Positions 34,552 through 43,960 of a DNA stretch of 64,000 nt are shown piece after piece. Numbering within the stretch: the stretch's first letter is position 1; every line of letters starts with the position of its first letter. Both the position numbers and the translations under genes were made by a program. The notes below the pieces were generated by a model that was given only the letters and a program-made list of their open reading frames with translations, did no database searches and was not told the origin of the DNA. This stretch comes from Shewanella oncorhynchi (GTDB lineage: Bacteria; Pseudomonadota; Gammaproteobacteria; Enterobacterales; Shewanellaceae). The stretch lies in contig NZ_JABAEB010000001.1 in assembly GCF_012584455.1 (NCBI RefSeq), positions 124,001 to 188,000 on the forward strand, given 5' to 3'.

Positions 34552-36864
34552 CTAGCCATGGTGTTCTGTTTTAATCAGCTTGCCGAGTTGATCATAATGA
34601 TTCCAATCCCCTGATTCTCGATCGCTGAGATAACTGCCTTCAGTGCGTTTTTCACCATTAGGCCAAAAACTTTGCCATAGACCTTCCTTGCGATCCCTAA
34701 GATAAGTGCCTTGTTCGGCTAACTTGCCATTGTTGTGGTAATAGCTGGCATCGCCTTCTTTTTGGCCTTTCACCCAAGTTTCAACGAGTTCTGGCTTACC
34801 GTTCTGGTGATATTGCTTAACTTGACCATCAAGCGACCCCTTAGCATAAATTGCCTCTAATTTGAGTTGGCCGTTACTGTAATATTCTTTCGTTTGGCCA
34901 TGGCTTTGACCGTCTAAAAACTCAGTGCTAGCAGCTTGCATCCCATCCTCAAACCAGCTTTCCCACAATCCAGTTTGATTACCTTTATCCATAGCACCGC
35001 TAAGTTTTAGTTGGCCATTGTTGGGATAGTACTCGGCATACGGGCCTGTTTTGTCATTTTTATCATAGGTTTCTGAGCGGTAAACCACTTGCTTAAAGCT
35101 GTAAAACTCTCGAATTCCATGGCGCTTGTTTTCCTGCCAATGGCTTTTTTGCTGGATATTCCCCTCGGGGATTGTGCCATAGGTAGGGTCTTTTTCTTCG
35201 TAGCGATAATCTGTCCATAGACCGGTTTTTTGGTCGTCCAGATACTCCCCTGTCACACGGCGGCGTCCGTGGTAATACTCTGTATAGTTACCATTAAGTT
35301 TGCCATTGGCGAAGGTTTGCTCCCGTTGTTTCAGGCCTTCGCTGTACTGTATCCATAGGCCTTCTTTATTGCCGTTTTGATATGTGCCTTCTTCATTGGG
35401 ATCACCATTGGCATACCAGCGGGCGAAATGGCCATCAAGAGGGTAACGACTGGCATTGTCTTTTTTATCCCGTGCGTAGTGAGATACTTCCCGAGGTTTA
35501 CCGTTATCGTAAAATGACTCATATTTTCCGACCCATTGGCCATCGATACGTTCGCCGCGCTCACTCACTGTGCCGTCGTCAAAATAGGTTTCTGATTTCC
35601 CTGTTGGTTTACCTTCAACGTATTGATCTAGCGTCCGCAGCTTGCCATTGTTGTGGTAACGGCGTGATTCACCGTGACGCTGCCCTTGTCGCCATTGCTC
35701 GGAGGATTGCAGCTTGCCAGCGTGATAGCGCTCAAATTGGCCATCCTTAATTCCCATGTCGTAGTGGCTTTTTTCGAGCAGATGACCTTCGGCATCATAA
35801 CGCTCCGATGGTCCATGAAGCGGGTATTGGCCATTGTCAGCCTGCTTTGAGTCTTGGTAGTTACGTAATTCTTTAAGTTGGCCGTTGTTGTGGAAATATT
35901 TTTGCGTACCGGCGAGTTGATCCTGTTTATAGTTGAGAGCACTAGTGAGAATGCCCTCGGCATTAAAATATTGCTGTGGCCCGTCTAATGCACCATTAAC
36001 ATACTGTTCTTCAACTTGTAATTTACCTGCATCATTAAATTGCTGGCATTTCCCTTGGCGTTGCCCAGCGCTATATTGGCAGCGGCTGGCGAGTTCACCA
36101 TTGGGGTAAAATGTCCGTTCTTCACCCTCGAGCAGATTGAGATTAAACTGGCTGCTGCTCGATTTAGTCCCGTCATCGAAAAAGGTTTCCCATGCTCCTT
36201 GGCGACGGCCTTCGGCATCGAAGCGGCCCGTCACTGTGGCTTGTCCATTGGGATTTTGTTCTAAATAAGAACCTGAGAGTTGGTTGTTCGCATAGCTCTG
36301 GCTTTGGGACAAGGTGCCGTTTTCATAGAAACTTTCCCATTTCCCGTGGCGCAGGTTATCGAGGTAGCTTTCTTGGGCTTGCAGTTTGCCACTGTTATAG
36401 AAACGTTTTACTTGCTCCTTTTTACCGTCTTGATAGCGCGTCGTTTGGCTGAGATGGCCGCTGCTGTTGTATTCCTTCCATTCGCCCGTGGGCACGCCTT
36501 TGGCAAATTGCTGTTCCTCAGTAACTGCGCCGCTCAAATCGAACATATGCCAAGTGCCATCTTGATAACCCTGCTGATAGTTTCCTTCGACTAGCTTGCT
36601 GTTATTGGTATGAAATACTTGCCATTTACCATTAGGGATCCCCTCGGAAAACTGCCCTAAGGTATAGCCTTGGTTATCGCGCACTATTGCGATATCGCCA
36701 TTTAAGGGCATTCCAGTGGCGAGATTGTAATAGCTGGGAATTCCGTCCTGTTGGCGGATTTCGACCATCATGGAGGAGAGATTTTGCGCTGCTTGTACAT
36801 GGACACTGGTTAAGCTGGCTCCCGCAATCGCGAGGCTGATAAAGCTAAATGGCGTATTGAACAT
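34552..36864 (-). CDS. Long exported MORN/YwqK-repeat protein A
   Basis: 770 aa: signal peptide (cleavage near VQA, residue 25), then almost entirely tandem repeats of about 22-24 residues with the pattern YxxGxLxxxxxYxxGxxxGxWxxYxxNG. Examples are NGKWQVFHTNN, HGKWESFYENG and SGDWNHYDQLG. These are MORN-type repeats of the YwqK family, which form elongated beta-hairpin stacks. Despite the name 'antitoxin YwqK' in databases, no toxin is evident here. It is likely a periplasmic or surface structural/binding protein. Last of a three-gene minus-strand cluster with protein B and a large lipoprotein. Confidence 0.8.
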   Translation of the reverse strand: MFNTPFSFISLAIAGASLTSVHVQAAQNLSSMMVEIRQQDGIPSYYNLATGMPLNGDIAIVRDNQGYTLGQFSEGIPNGKWQVFHTNNSKLVEGNYQQGYQDGTWHMFDLSGAVTEEQQFAKGVPTGEWKEYNSSGHLSQTTRYQDGKKEQVKRFYNSGKLQAQESYLDNLRHGKWESFYENGTLSQSQSYANNQLSGSYLEQNPNGQATVTGRFDAEGRRQGAWETFFDDGTKSSSSQFNLNLLEGEERTFYPNGELASRCQYSAGQRQGKCQQFNDAGKLQVEEQYVNGALDGPQQYFNAEGILTSALNYKQDQLAGTQKYFHNNGQLKELRNYQDSKQADNGQYPLHGPSERYDAEGHLLEKSHYDMGIKDGQFERYHAGKLQSSEQWRQGQRHGESRRYHNNGKLRTLDQYVEGKPTGKSETYFDDGTVSERGERIDGQWVGKYESFYDNGKPREVSHYARDKKDNASRYPLDGHFARWYANGDPNEEGTYQNGNKEGLWIQYSEGLKQREQTFANGKLNGNYTEYYHGRRRVTGEYLDDQKTGLWTDYRYEEKDPTYGTIPEGNIQQKSHWQENKRHGIREFYSFKQVVYRSETYDKNDKTGPYAEYYPNNGQLKLSGAMDKGNQTGLWESWFEDGMQAASTEFLDGQSHGQTKEYYSNGQLKLEAIYAKGSLDGQVKQYHQNGKPELVETWVKGQKEGDASYYHNNGKLAEQGTYLRDRKEGLWQSFWPNGEKRTEGSYLSDRESGDWNHYDQLGKLIKTEHHG

Positions 36865-37023
36865 GCTGATTCCTTGCTCTGTTCTGGGTCTTAAGGCCGC
36901 GCGGTTTGCAGCCTATACAAGAATCCTAATTTTTTGCTGTTGAGTTTATTTATCGGGCTGTGCACTTATATACAGTGCACAGCGCCAAGGGTTAAGTTAA
37001 TCGATTAAGCGAATATGCTTAGG

Positions 37024-38754
37024 CTAAAACATCGGGAAACCAGGGTCACTTGTGACCACAGGCGGCGGTGTTTCCTGATTTAAAAACTGCCCATGATTGT
37101 AGCTATTAATCACTTCAATCCAGCCATGCTCCTCAAACTCGTATTGCTTACCATGAAGCCTGCCCTGCTCATCATAATTCGCGATTTCGAGCACATAGTC
37201 CTCTGATGAGCGCAGTTCCCAATGGCCGACTTGTTTGCCTTGGTCGAAACGTCCATACCAATAGCGTCTTTCAGGATTGGGTATTGGGCGGAAACCGTAC
37301 TCACCATCGGTAAATATCCAATCGCCATCCTGTTGACCATTGCGGTACTCGCCTTTTTCATACAATTGACCATTGTTGGCGTAACGTTGCACTAATCCAT
37401 CGGGATTGCCATGGTTAAAATTTATTAATTCAAGCAGTTGCCCTGAACTTGTCTCATTACGAAACTCACCATGGAGTTCACCTTTGTCATCATAGCTAAA
37501 GGTGAGGCTGGTATCCTCTTGCTGCTTCTTCCATTTGCCTGAGGGCTTGTCATTGGAATATTGACCTTGCTCGGCCACCCAACGCTTACCGGTTTTATGG
37601 TCGATTTTCACCATTTCATAGGGGCCTTCACGCTTGCCCTCGTTAAAATACTCGCGGGAAACGGTGTTTACATCAGTTTGGTCGAAGGATTTAATATGTA
37701 AGCCAGTCAATTTTTTATCGAGTTCCTCGCGACGACTCACTAACTCGCCTTGCTGGTAGTCTTCGCTGAGTGACCAGTTTTTGAGTATGTCGTTTTCTGT
37801 GCTCTCAATCAGTTGGCCCTTGCTAAAGCGCTGCTGCTTACGATAAACCCAGCGATTACCTTGGTATTTGCTGTCGGTGGTTTTTTTTATTTGCCCTTGC
37901 TCATCGTATTCGATGGATTGGAGGGCATCCCCTTTGTCGTTAGTCACTTCCTTTAATTTGATCTGACCATTTTCATAATAAGTCAGTTGCTCACCGACCT
38001 GATAATCAGCTTGATATTGGTAGTGACGCTCGACTTTGCCATTGTCAAAATATTCAAAATAGTCACCTTGCCTTTTGTCTTTAACGTACTCTTGGGTCGA
38101 TATGACTTGCCCATTCAGGCCCCAAGTTGTCTCTGTGCCATGCAATAGGCCATCAACGCGATGTGTTTCGCGGTTGAGTTTGCCAAGATTAAAATATTGG
38201 CTCACACAGGTCGGGTCATTGCAGATTTTTGCGGTGACTTCGCCCTCAGGACTAAAATGTTCGCTGATGCCGACTTCTTTGCCTTTTTGAAAGTTCACTT
38301 TGTAACGGATATTGCCGCCATTCCAATAAGCTGTTTCGAGGCCTTGTTTCACACCATTTTCATAGTGTGATTCAACATACAATTGGCCGGTGGCAATGTA
38401 TTTTTTAAGCAAGCCATGAAGTTGGCCTTGCCCATTGCGAAAGCCTTGCTCGTACGGCTTGCCATCCTCAAAGTAACATTGATAAGCACCGCGGAATTGT
38501 TCGCTGGTGAGGGTTTTGCCAATTTTGTTATCGGCGAGGGCACTGGCGCAAAAAAGCATATCTTTGTTTTTGTAATAAACCTCAGCCTTATAATTGCCGT
38601 CGATCACTTCGGTCGATTGTTTTAGATAGTATTGAGCCTGTTTTTCATCTTTGACAACCTTCCAATGGGCATCGAGTAACACTTTTTGTGCATTGGCATG
38701 GGGGCTGATAAGTACGAGTGCTCCAAGGAGCAGTTTTACTGTAAATAGACGCAT
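37024..38754 (-). CDS. Long exported MORN/YwqK-repeat protein B
   Basis: A 576-aa paralogue-like neighbour of protein A: signal peptide ending near HANA, then more degenerate MORN-type repeats (HGLLKKYIATGQLYVESHY, QGDYFEYFDNGKVERHY, DGDWIFTDGEY). It has two extra cysteine-bearing segments (LFCASALAD near 67 and KICNDPTCVSQYF near 176) that could form disulfides. It ends in a Pro-rich tail (QETPPPVVTSDPGFPMF). It starts 12 bp after the lipoprotein stop, so the two are surely co-transcribed; protein A follows after 159 bp. Confidence 0.78.
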   Translation of the reverse strand: MRLFTVKLLLGALVLISPHANAQKVLLDAHWKVVKDEKQAQYYLKQSTEVIDGNYKAEVYYKNKDMLFCASALADNKIGKTLTSEQFRGAYQCYFEDGKPYEQGFRNGQGQLHGLLKKYIATGQLYVESHYENGVKQGLETAYWNGGNIRYKVNFQKGKEVGISEHFSPEGEVTAKICNDPTCVSQYFNLGKLNRETHRVDGLLHGTETTWGLNGQVISTQEYVKDKRQGDYFEYFDNGKVERHYQYQADYQVGEQLTYYENGQIKLKEVTNDKGDALQSIEYDEQGQIKKTTDSKYQGNRWVYRKQQRFSKGQLIESTENDILKNWSLSEDYQQGELVSRREELDKKLTGLHIKSFDQTDVNTVSREYFNEGKREGPYEMVKIDHKTGKRWVAEQGQYSNDKPSGKWKKQQEDTSLTFSYDDKGELHGEFRNETSSGQLLELINFNHGNPDGLVQRYANNGQLYEKGEYRNGQQDGDWIFTDGEYGFRPIPNPERRYWYGRFDQGKQVGHWELRSSEDYVLEIANYDEQGRLHGKQYEFEEHGWIEVINSYNHGQFLNQETPPPVVTSDPGFPMF

Positions 38755-38766
38755 AACCGCTCCTTT

Positions 38767-41064
38767 TTATGGCAAAGGTTTAAAGGTGAATTCATAGGGG
38801 ATGTCGACGGGGTCTTTAGAGATCGTCATATAACTCATCTTCGCTGCGGGGCCTGCGACACTTAAATAGCGACCATCGATCAGCACCTCGTTAATCCGCA
38901 GCTCAGTATTTTCGGGGAGTCGAATGGTTAACAGATTGCCTTGGGCATCTTCGACCTTAAAGTAATTTTTAAGATCGCTACTCGGCTCATTGCCATATCC
39001 GGTTTGCGTCAGCCAAGACTGTAAATCGATTAACCAAGGGCGGTCAGTCACGGGCAGTTCTAAAGGCTGCCAATGGATATCACCTTGGCAACGGATCTTG
39101 CCCTTGATCTGTTTATCGTAGAAGAACTGCCGCACGTGATCCGGAGTTATCAAAATATAGGCGGCACCGTTGGGGGCATTGGGATCAAACTGCCAAGTGA
39201 CGGGGTTTTTACCCTCATTAAAACCTTGCTCTATTTCAGGTTTACAGGCGGTCGCCAAGGCGGCTGACATGGGAATATACAGATTATGACCATTATCAGT
39301 GACTGGTTTTATCTCTTGGATAGCACTGATTTCAGCTTTTGATGACTCAAGATCCTGATAGATGAAGCTATCAAGGCTTGAATTGCCAAACTCGCTTAGG
39401 GGATTGGCCAGATTTTGGTTGTAGTTGGTAAAGGTCATAAAGCGGATGTTCTTGGTTTGGCTTAACTCCGGCTGTGGCTGGTTCTCTACGATTGCAACGG
39501 TTTTAGGGATCTCATCTAGCTTAAGTAGCAGGGCGCGGGTGCTAAGGTGATGAGGATCATCGACACCGATTAATTCCCCCAGCAGTTCCTTATCCGTCAC
39601 CGTTAACCATTGGGGATAATCACCATCGCGACGGGCTTCGGCCATCTTTCCTTTAAATTGCTGAAAAGGAAGGTTAATGTTTTTAGTCTTACTCTGCTTT
39701 GTCACGACTTTAAATAGCTTTGCCTCGGCGTCGAGCACCTGAATCGTGAGGCTCGCATCGCCAAAGGTATAGGGAGTGGCGACCAGTTCATCCCACGATT
39801 TTTCGACTATCTTATTGCTTTCGGGGATAAGGGTCAGCTTGGCGGTGATATGGTCTATCTGTTTGAGTTTATTGGCGGTGTTGTCCCAGCCTGTGGCGAT
39901 AAGATCTACCGAAGACTCAATCGAGCGGTTGAAATTCATCGCCACACCTCTGCTGTGCTGCCAGAAGTGAATGTCTATCGGATTTCCGCTGGCATCAAAG
40001 GCGGCTAAGTCTTCATAATGCACATTAGCAACCACATATCGCGGGTTTATATTATGCACAAAGCGCAATTGCAGCACTTCTGGAGTGTCAGCGCCCCATG
40101 GGCCAATATTATCAAGAATACCTTGCTGATCAGGTAATAAGGATTTTATAAAGTCCTTATCATGGGCTTTATATTCCCGAGGAACATCGCTGATGGAGTA
40201 CAGCTCTTTTTGCAGATCATCTATATCACGCTCGGCATCGTAGTTAGCGTCGGCATGCCAAAGCATGCTCATAATATAAGGGCTATCCTTGGGCGCCATG
40301 GCGATGCGGCGGGTGAGAGTACTGCCTTGCTGCACTTCCTGTTGAAAAAACGCCATGCTCTCTAACCAGCCGGTTTTGCGGTTAAGCTCGAACTTTCCAT
40401 AGGCCTTAAAGTTGTCTTTCTCACCTTGTACTACTGCAAATAACTTATCTTCGGTCACTTGCTCAACCGTCCAAGTTAGGCGTGCATCCATGGGGGCGCT
40501 GATGCTATAACCGACCCTAGGCTCAAGTGCTACAGGCAAGGTTGGAGCTTGTTTAAACAAGCTATTAAGATTCACCCAGTGGTCAAATAATTCCTTGATA
40601 TCTTTTTGATCCATCTTGGCAATGGGAGTCAGTTGGCGGACTTCACCATTGTTAAATTCCACATTAAAGCCATCTTTAACCAACTGAAAGATTTCATTAG
40701 AGTTACCTTTAGGGTCGATATTACTCACCGGAATCGGCATACCATAATCGCTAATTTGCAGCATATTAGGTTGGATAAAAAAACGGGCGTTATGGGTTAA
40801 TGGCGTTGTTAAGTTGGCCGCCTTGCCCTCTGCGTCTTGTACTTGGTAATCCAGCAGTAATCGTGCCTGCAGCACTTTGCGGGTTTCAAAGCCATCATTG
40901 AGGTTTATGGTGGAGATAATCTGATATTCACGCTCTGTGGGTATGTTGGTATTAACTGAATTGGAGGGGGACGTTGAGTTATCGCAGGCGGCGAGCACTA
41001 AGGCTATGCCTAGTGCTGTTATACCGATTGCGGCGTTAACTGCCTTGTATTTCACTATGGCCAT
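38767..41064 (-). CDS. Large lipoprotein of unknown function
   Basis: 765 aa with a lipoprotein signal (VLAAC, lipidated Cys27) and an Asn/Ser-rich linker. The rest is a predicted beta-rich extracytoplasmic protein without motifs I can name. Four cysteines in the last third (ATACKPEIEQG, KIRCQGDIHW) suggest structural disulfides. It is the first gene of the MORN cluster, so it probably acts with proteins A and B at the cell envelope. Function unknown. Confidence 0.75.
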   Translation of the reverse strand: MAIVKYKAVNAAIGITALGIALVLAACDNSTSPSNSVNTNIPTEREYQIISTINLNDGFETRKVLQARLLLDYQVQDAEGKAANLTTPLTHNARFFIQPNMLQISDYGMPIPVSNIDPKGNSNEIFQLVKDGFNVEFNNGEVRQLTPIAKMDQKDIKELFDHWVNLNSLFKQAPTLPVALEPRVGYSISAPMDARLTWTVEQVTEDKLFAVVQGEKDNFKAYGKFELNRKTGWLESMAFFQQEVQQGSTLTRRIAMAPKDSPYIMSMLWHADANYDAERDIDDLQKELYSISDVPREYKAHDKDFIKSLLPDQQGILDNIGPWGADTPEVLQLRFVHNINPRYVVANVHYEDLAAFDASGNPIDIHFWQHSRGVAMNFNRSIESSVDLIATGWDNTANKLKQIDHITAKLTLIPESNKIVEKSWDELVATPYTFGDASLTIQVLDAEAKLFKVVTKQSKTKNINLPFQQFKGKMAEARRDGDYPQWLTVTDKELLGELIGVDDPHHLSTRALLLKLDEIPKTVAIVENQPQPELSQTKNIRFMTFTNYNQNLANPLSEFGNSSLDSFIYQDLESSKAEISAIQEIKPVTDNGHNLYIPMSAALATACKPEIEQGFNEGKNPVTWQFDPNAPNGAAYILITPDHVRQFFYDKQIKGKIRCQGDIHWQPLELPVTDRPWLIDLQSWLTQTGYGNEPSSDLKNYFKVEDAQGNLLTIRLPENTELRINEVLIDGRYLSVAGPAAKMSYMTISKDPVDIPYEFTFKPLP

Positions 41065-41157
41065 TCGTACTCCTTTGGCTACGCATGTTATTGAAATGTA
41101 AACTCATTAATCTTTTTCTGGCGACATTATACACAAAAAATATCTGAGGCATAAAAG

Positions 41158-41190
41158 AAAACCCAAACCAAGCTTGCTTGATTTGGGTTT
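41158..41190. terminator. Hairpin between nupC and the lipoprotein cluster
   Basis: AAACCCAAA with TTTGGGTTT, plus inner CAAGC/GCTTG pairs, forms a long stem with A/T runs on both sides. It ends the minus-strand nupC transcript. Confidence 0.75.
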
Positions 41191-41269
41191 GTGTTGATCG
41201 CGGTTTTGCTGCGCGCGAGTGGCTAACTCAATGGTGAGATGAGTGCCTAAAAAAGCCCAAGCTGATGGA

Positions 41270-42478
41270 TTACAGCGAGAGGATCACGCTGGCAATTGCC
41301 GCACTCATGAGGTTGGCAAATACACCAGCGGCAATGGCGCGAAAACCATTACGGGCGATAAATTCGCGGCGCTCTGGCACCATGCTACCTAGTCCACCGA
41401 TCAAAATTGCCATAGTGGAAATATTAGCGAAACCACACAGGGCGAAAGTCACAACGGCCTGAGAATGGGCGCTCAGTTGGTCTTCGACTTTCATTAACTG
41501 AATAAAGGCCACAAATTCATTCACCACGATTTTTTGGCCAATGAGTGAGCCTGCAGTAATGGCCTCATGCCAAGGAATACCCAGCAGCCACGCCATAGGG
41601 GCGAACAGATAACCGAGTAAAAATTCGAAGCTTAACTGGTAACCGAACCATTCACCCACAGCGCCTAACATGCCATTCAGTAGGGCGATAACACTGACAA
41701 AGGCCAGTAGAGTGGCACCAATCCCGACAGAAATCCGCATGCCAGACATAGCGCCATCGGCTAAGGCTTCAACCACATTGGTGGCGCGTGGCAGTTCGAC
41801 TGAGGTGATTTCATCGGCACTATTTTTGTCATTGTCGCTAGGCGGCATGAGGATTTTTGCCATCAACAGACCCGCAGGTGCCGACATAAAGGCGGCGGCG
41901 ATCAAATAGTTAAGATCGACACCTAAAGCGGCATATCCCACTAAGGTGCCGCCCGCGACTGAGGCTAAACCACAGCTCATGACCGCGAAGAATTGCGAAT
42001 CGCTCATGTGCTTTAAATAAGGTTTGATCACCAGCGGCGCTTCAATCATGCCGACAAAGATGTTCGCCGTGGCAGATAAAGACTCGGCGCGGCCCGTGCC
42101 CAGTAAACGCTGCAGACCGCCACCAATAATGTTGATCACCTTAGGCATTAGACCAATATGGTACAGGGCTGAAATCAGCGCCGAGAAGAAGATGATGATA
42201 CCTAAAACATTGATTGCAAATACGAAGCCGACTTTACCCGTGGCGAGATCGCCAAACAGAAAGCCAATCCCTTCGTTGCCGTAGGCTATCACGCTCGACA
42301 CGCCCGCCGTAACGGATTGCAATACGGCCTTACCCGCGGGGACGTAGAGCACTAACAGGGCAAATATAATTTGTAAGCCTAGGGCTAAAATCACAGTGCG
42401 GTAGGGAATATTCTTGCGGTTCACTGACAGTAACCAAGCAAAAAACAAGATACTAATCATGCCTAATATCGCGGTCAT
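41270..42478 (-). CDS. nupC: NupC family concentrative nucleoside transporter
   Basis: A 402-aa CNT-family symporter. Signature segments are GLMPKVINIIGGGLQRLLGTGRAESLSATANIFVGMIEAPL-type residues (near 108-148; GQTEAPL-like here GMIEAPL), SCGLASVAGGTLVGYAALG (near 170) and KIVVNEFVAF (near 318). It imports nucleosides with H+ or Na+. No nucleoside-catabolic genes lie beside it in this window. Confidence 0.9.
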   Translation of the reverse strand: MTAILGMISILFFAWLLSVNRKNIPYRTVILALGLQIIFALLVLYVPAGKAVLQSVTAGVSSVIAYGNEGIGFLFGDLATGKVGFVFAINVLGIIIFFSALISALYHIGLMPKVINIIGGGLQRLLGTGRAESLSATANIFVGMIEAPLVIKPYLKHMSDSQFFAVMSCGLASVAGGTLVGYAALGVDLNYLIAAAFMSAPAGLLMAKILMPPSDNDKNSADEITSVELPRATNVVEALADGAMSGMRISVGIGATLLAFVSVIALLNGMLGAVGEWFGYQLSFEFLLGYLFAPMAWLLGIPWHEAITAGSLIGQKIVVNEFVAFIQLMKVEDQLSAHSQAVVTFALCGFANISTMAILIGGLGSMVPERREFIARNGFRAIAAGVFANLMSAAIASVILSL

Positions 42479-42787
42479 AAGGGGTTATTCTTTTGAGTTA
42501 AGGAAGAAGCCGCGCATTGTAGGCCGAGTCGCAGTAAGGGCAAGTCGAGGGCGTTACTGGGCTGTTACGATAAAATAGTCGAAAATAGCAACAGTTTAAG
42601 TTGCTGTTTATGCAGGAGAATAAAAGCTATTTTAGCTACTGTTGCCCAGAGGAAATAATATTTGTGCCTGTGGCAATAATCGAAATCACGCCACAGACGA
42701 CTTTAGGCTGGTGCAGTAGTCAGTGCTGGTTTGAAATGCAGCTTAAGTGACTGTTGCTTAAATGACAGTAGCTTAAGTGACTGCAGT
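42479..42787. other. Intergenic region with short CTTAAGTGACTG repeats
   Basis: 309 bp between nupC and the LysR gene. Near 42740-42797 the unit (T)TTAAGTGACTG(T/C) occurs about four times in slightly varied form. No ORF is supported. Confidence 0.5.
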
Positions 42788-43735
42788 TTAAGTGACTGTC
42801 TTACCTAACCAAGGTTTGAGCTTTTTATCCCAGTAGGGCGGGTGGCCGATATGGGACTTTAAACACTCGATTATCACCTTGTACTTAGTCGGTAAATGGC
42901 GCCGCCTCGGGTAAACCACATAGACGGGCATCTGTTGCAGTGGTTTCCAATCGGGTAAGAGCTGGATCAGTTTTCCGCTTTGAAACTCATCACTGAGTAA
43001 ATACGTGGCCACATAGCCTATGCCGCGCCCGGCAATCACCGCATTGCGCACGGCTTCGGCTAAATCGACACGGTAATTCCCCGCCACATGCACGGTTTGT
43101 TCTAGGTCATCCTTAGCAAAACTCCAGCGATCATAATTACGGCTCTTGCTTTGATAGATAACGCAATTATGTTGCGCTAACGCCTGTGGATGGTGTGGCA
43201 CGCCATGCTTGAGTAAATAATCGGGAGAGGCGACCACCACAAAGTTAGTCTCGGCAAGGTGCTGGGCGATATAACCTTCGTTCAGCTGTTCATGGTTAGT
43301 GATCCACAGATCCAGGCCTTCTTCTAGCATGTCGGCTTTATGGTCGAACAGGCTTAGCTCAAATCGCAATTCGGGGTATTTTTGCTGCAACACTTCCAGT
43401 GCGGGGATGATGTGTAAGGTGCCGAAGGACTGGGAGGAACCGAGACGAATCGTACCGCTAATGTCATCGCGGGCATCTAGCATAATCGCATCGGCATTTT
43501 GCGTCGCTTCAAACACTTGCTCACAGTAATGGGCAAACTGTTGGCCCGCGTCGGTTAGCACTAAGGTGCGAGTGGTCCGCTGGACTAATAGCAAGTTCAG
43601 CTCGGCTTCCAGTGCGCCAAGCTGCTTGCTGACATAGGAAGTCGAGGTTTTTAACTTGGCCGCCGCTTGGGTAAAACTACCACTGGTCACCAGAGTGTGG
43701 AATATCACCATCTGGCTAGCTCTATGTTGTATCAC
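42788..43735 (-). CDS. LysR-family regulator
   Basis: 315 aa. HTH FTQAAAKLKTSTSYVSKQLGALEAELN (about 21-47), then a DsdC/CrgA-type effector domain (GTIRLGSSQSFGTLHIIPALEVL). Divergent from the dienelactone hydrolase gene across a 225-bp region, which makes that gene a likely target. Effector unknown. Confidence 0.87.
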   Translation of the reverse strand: MIQHRASQMVIFHTLVTSGSFTQAAAKLKTSTSYVSKQLGALEAELNLLLVQRTTRTLVLTDAGQQFAHYCEQVFEATQNADAIMLDARDDISGTIRLGSSQSFGTLHIIPALEVLQQKYPELRFELSLFDHKADMLEEGLDLWITNHEQLNEGYIAQHLAETNFVVVASPDYLLKHGVPHHPQALAQHNCVIYQSKSRNYDRWSFAKDDLEQTVHVAGNYRVDLAEAVRNAVIAGRGIGYVATYLLSDEFQSGKLIQLLPDWKPLQQMPVYVVYPRRRHLPTKYKVIIECLKSHIGHPPYWDKKLKPWLGKTVT

Positions 43736-43960
43736 GCTAGGCCCTCTAGAATTTAAATCGCTATTTTAAGCTAGCCTTGCCCTAACCGACAGCCGTTTGT
43801 GCCGATCGTGTGCTATTTCAAAACAAACTTACCAAATGGCACACGTTAAAGTCAGTTGCCCTAAGTGCGATTCTTACTTTACTCTTGAGTTAAATCTTAA
43901 CACCCACAAGCTAGGGAAGACGTGTTACCTGTGGTTAGCTTGTTCAATGGAGGAATAACG

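Noticed and set aside
34552..38754. A toxin-antitoxin system based on the YwqK 'antitoxin' label
   Set aside because: No toxin-like partner is present, and the proteins are long, exported repeat proteins; the label is a database naming habit.
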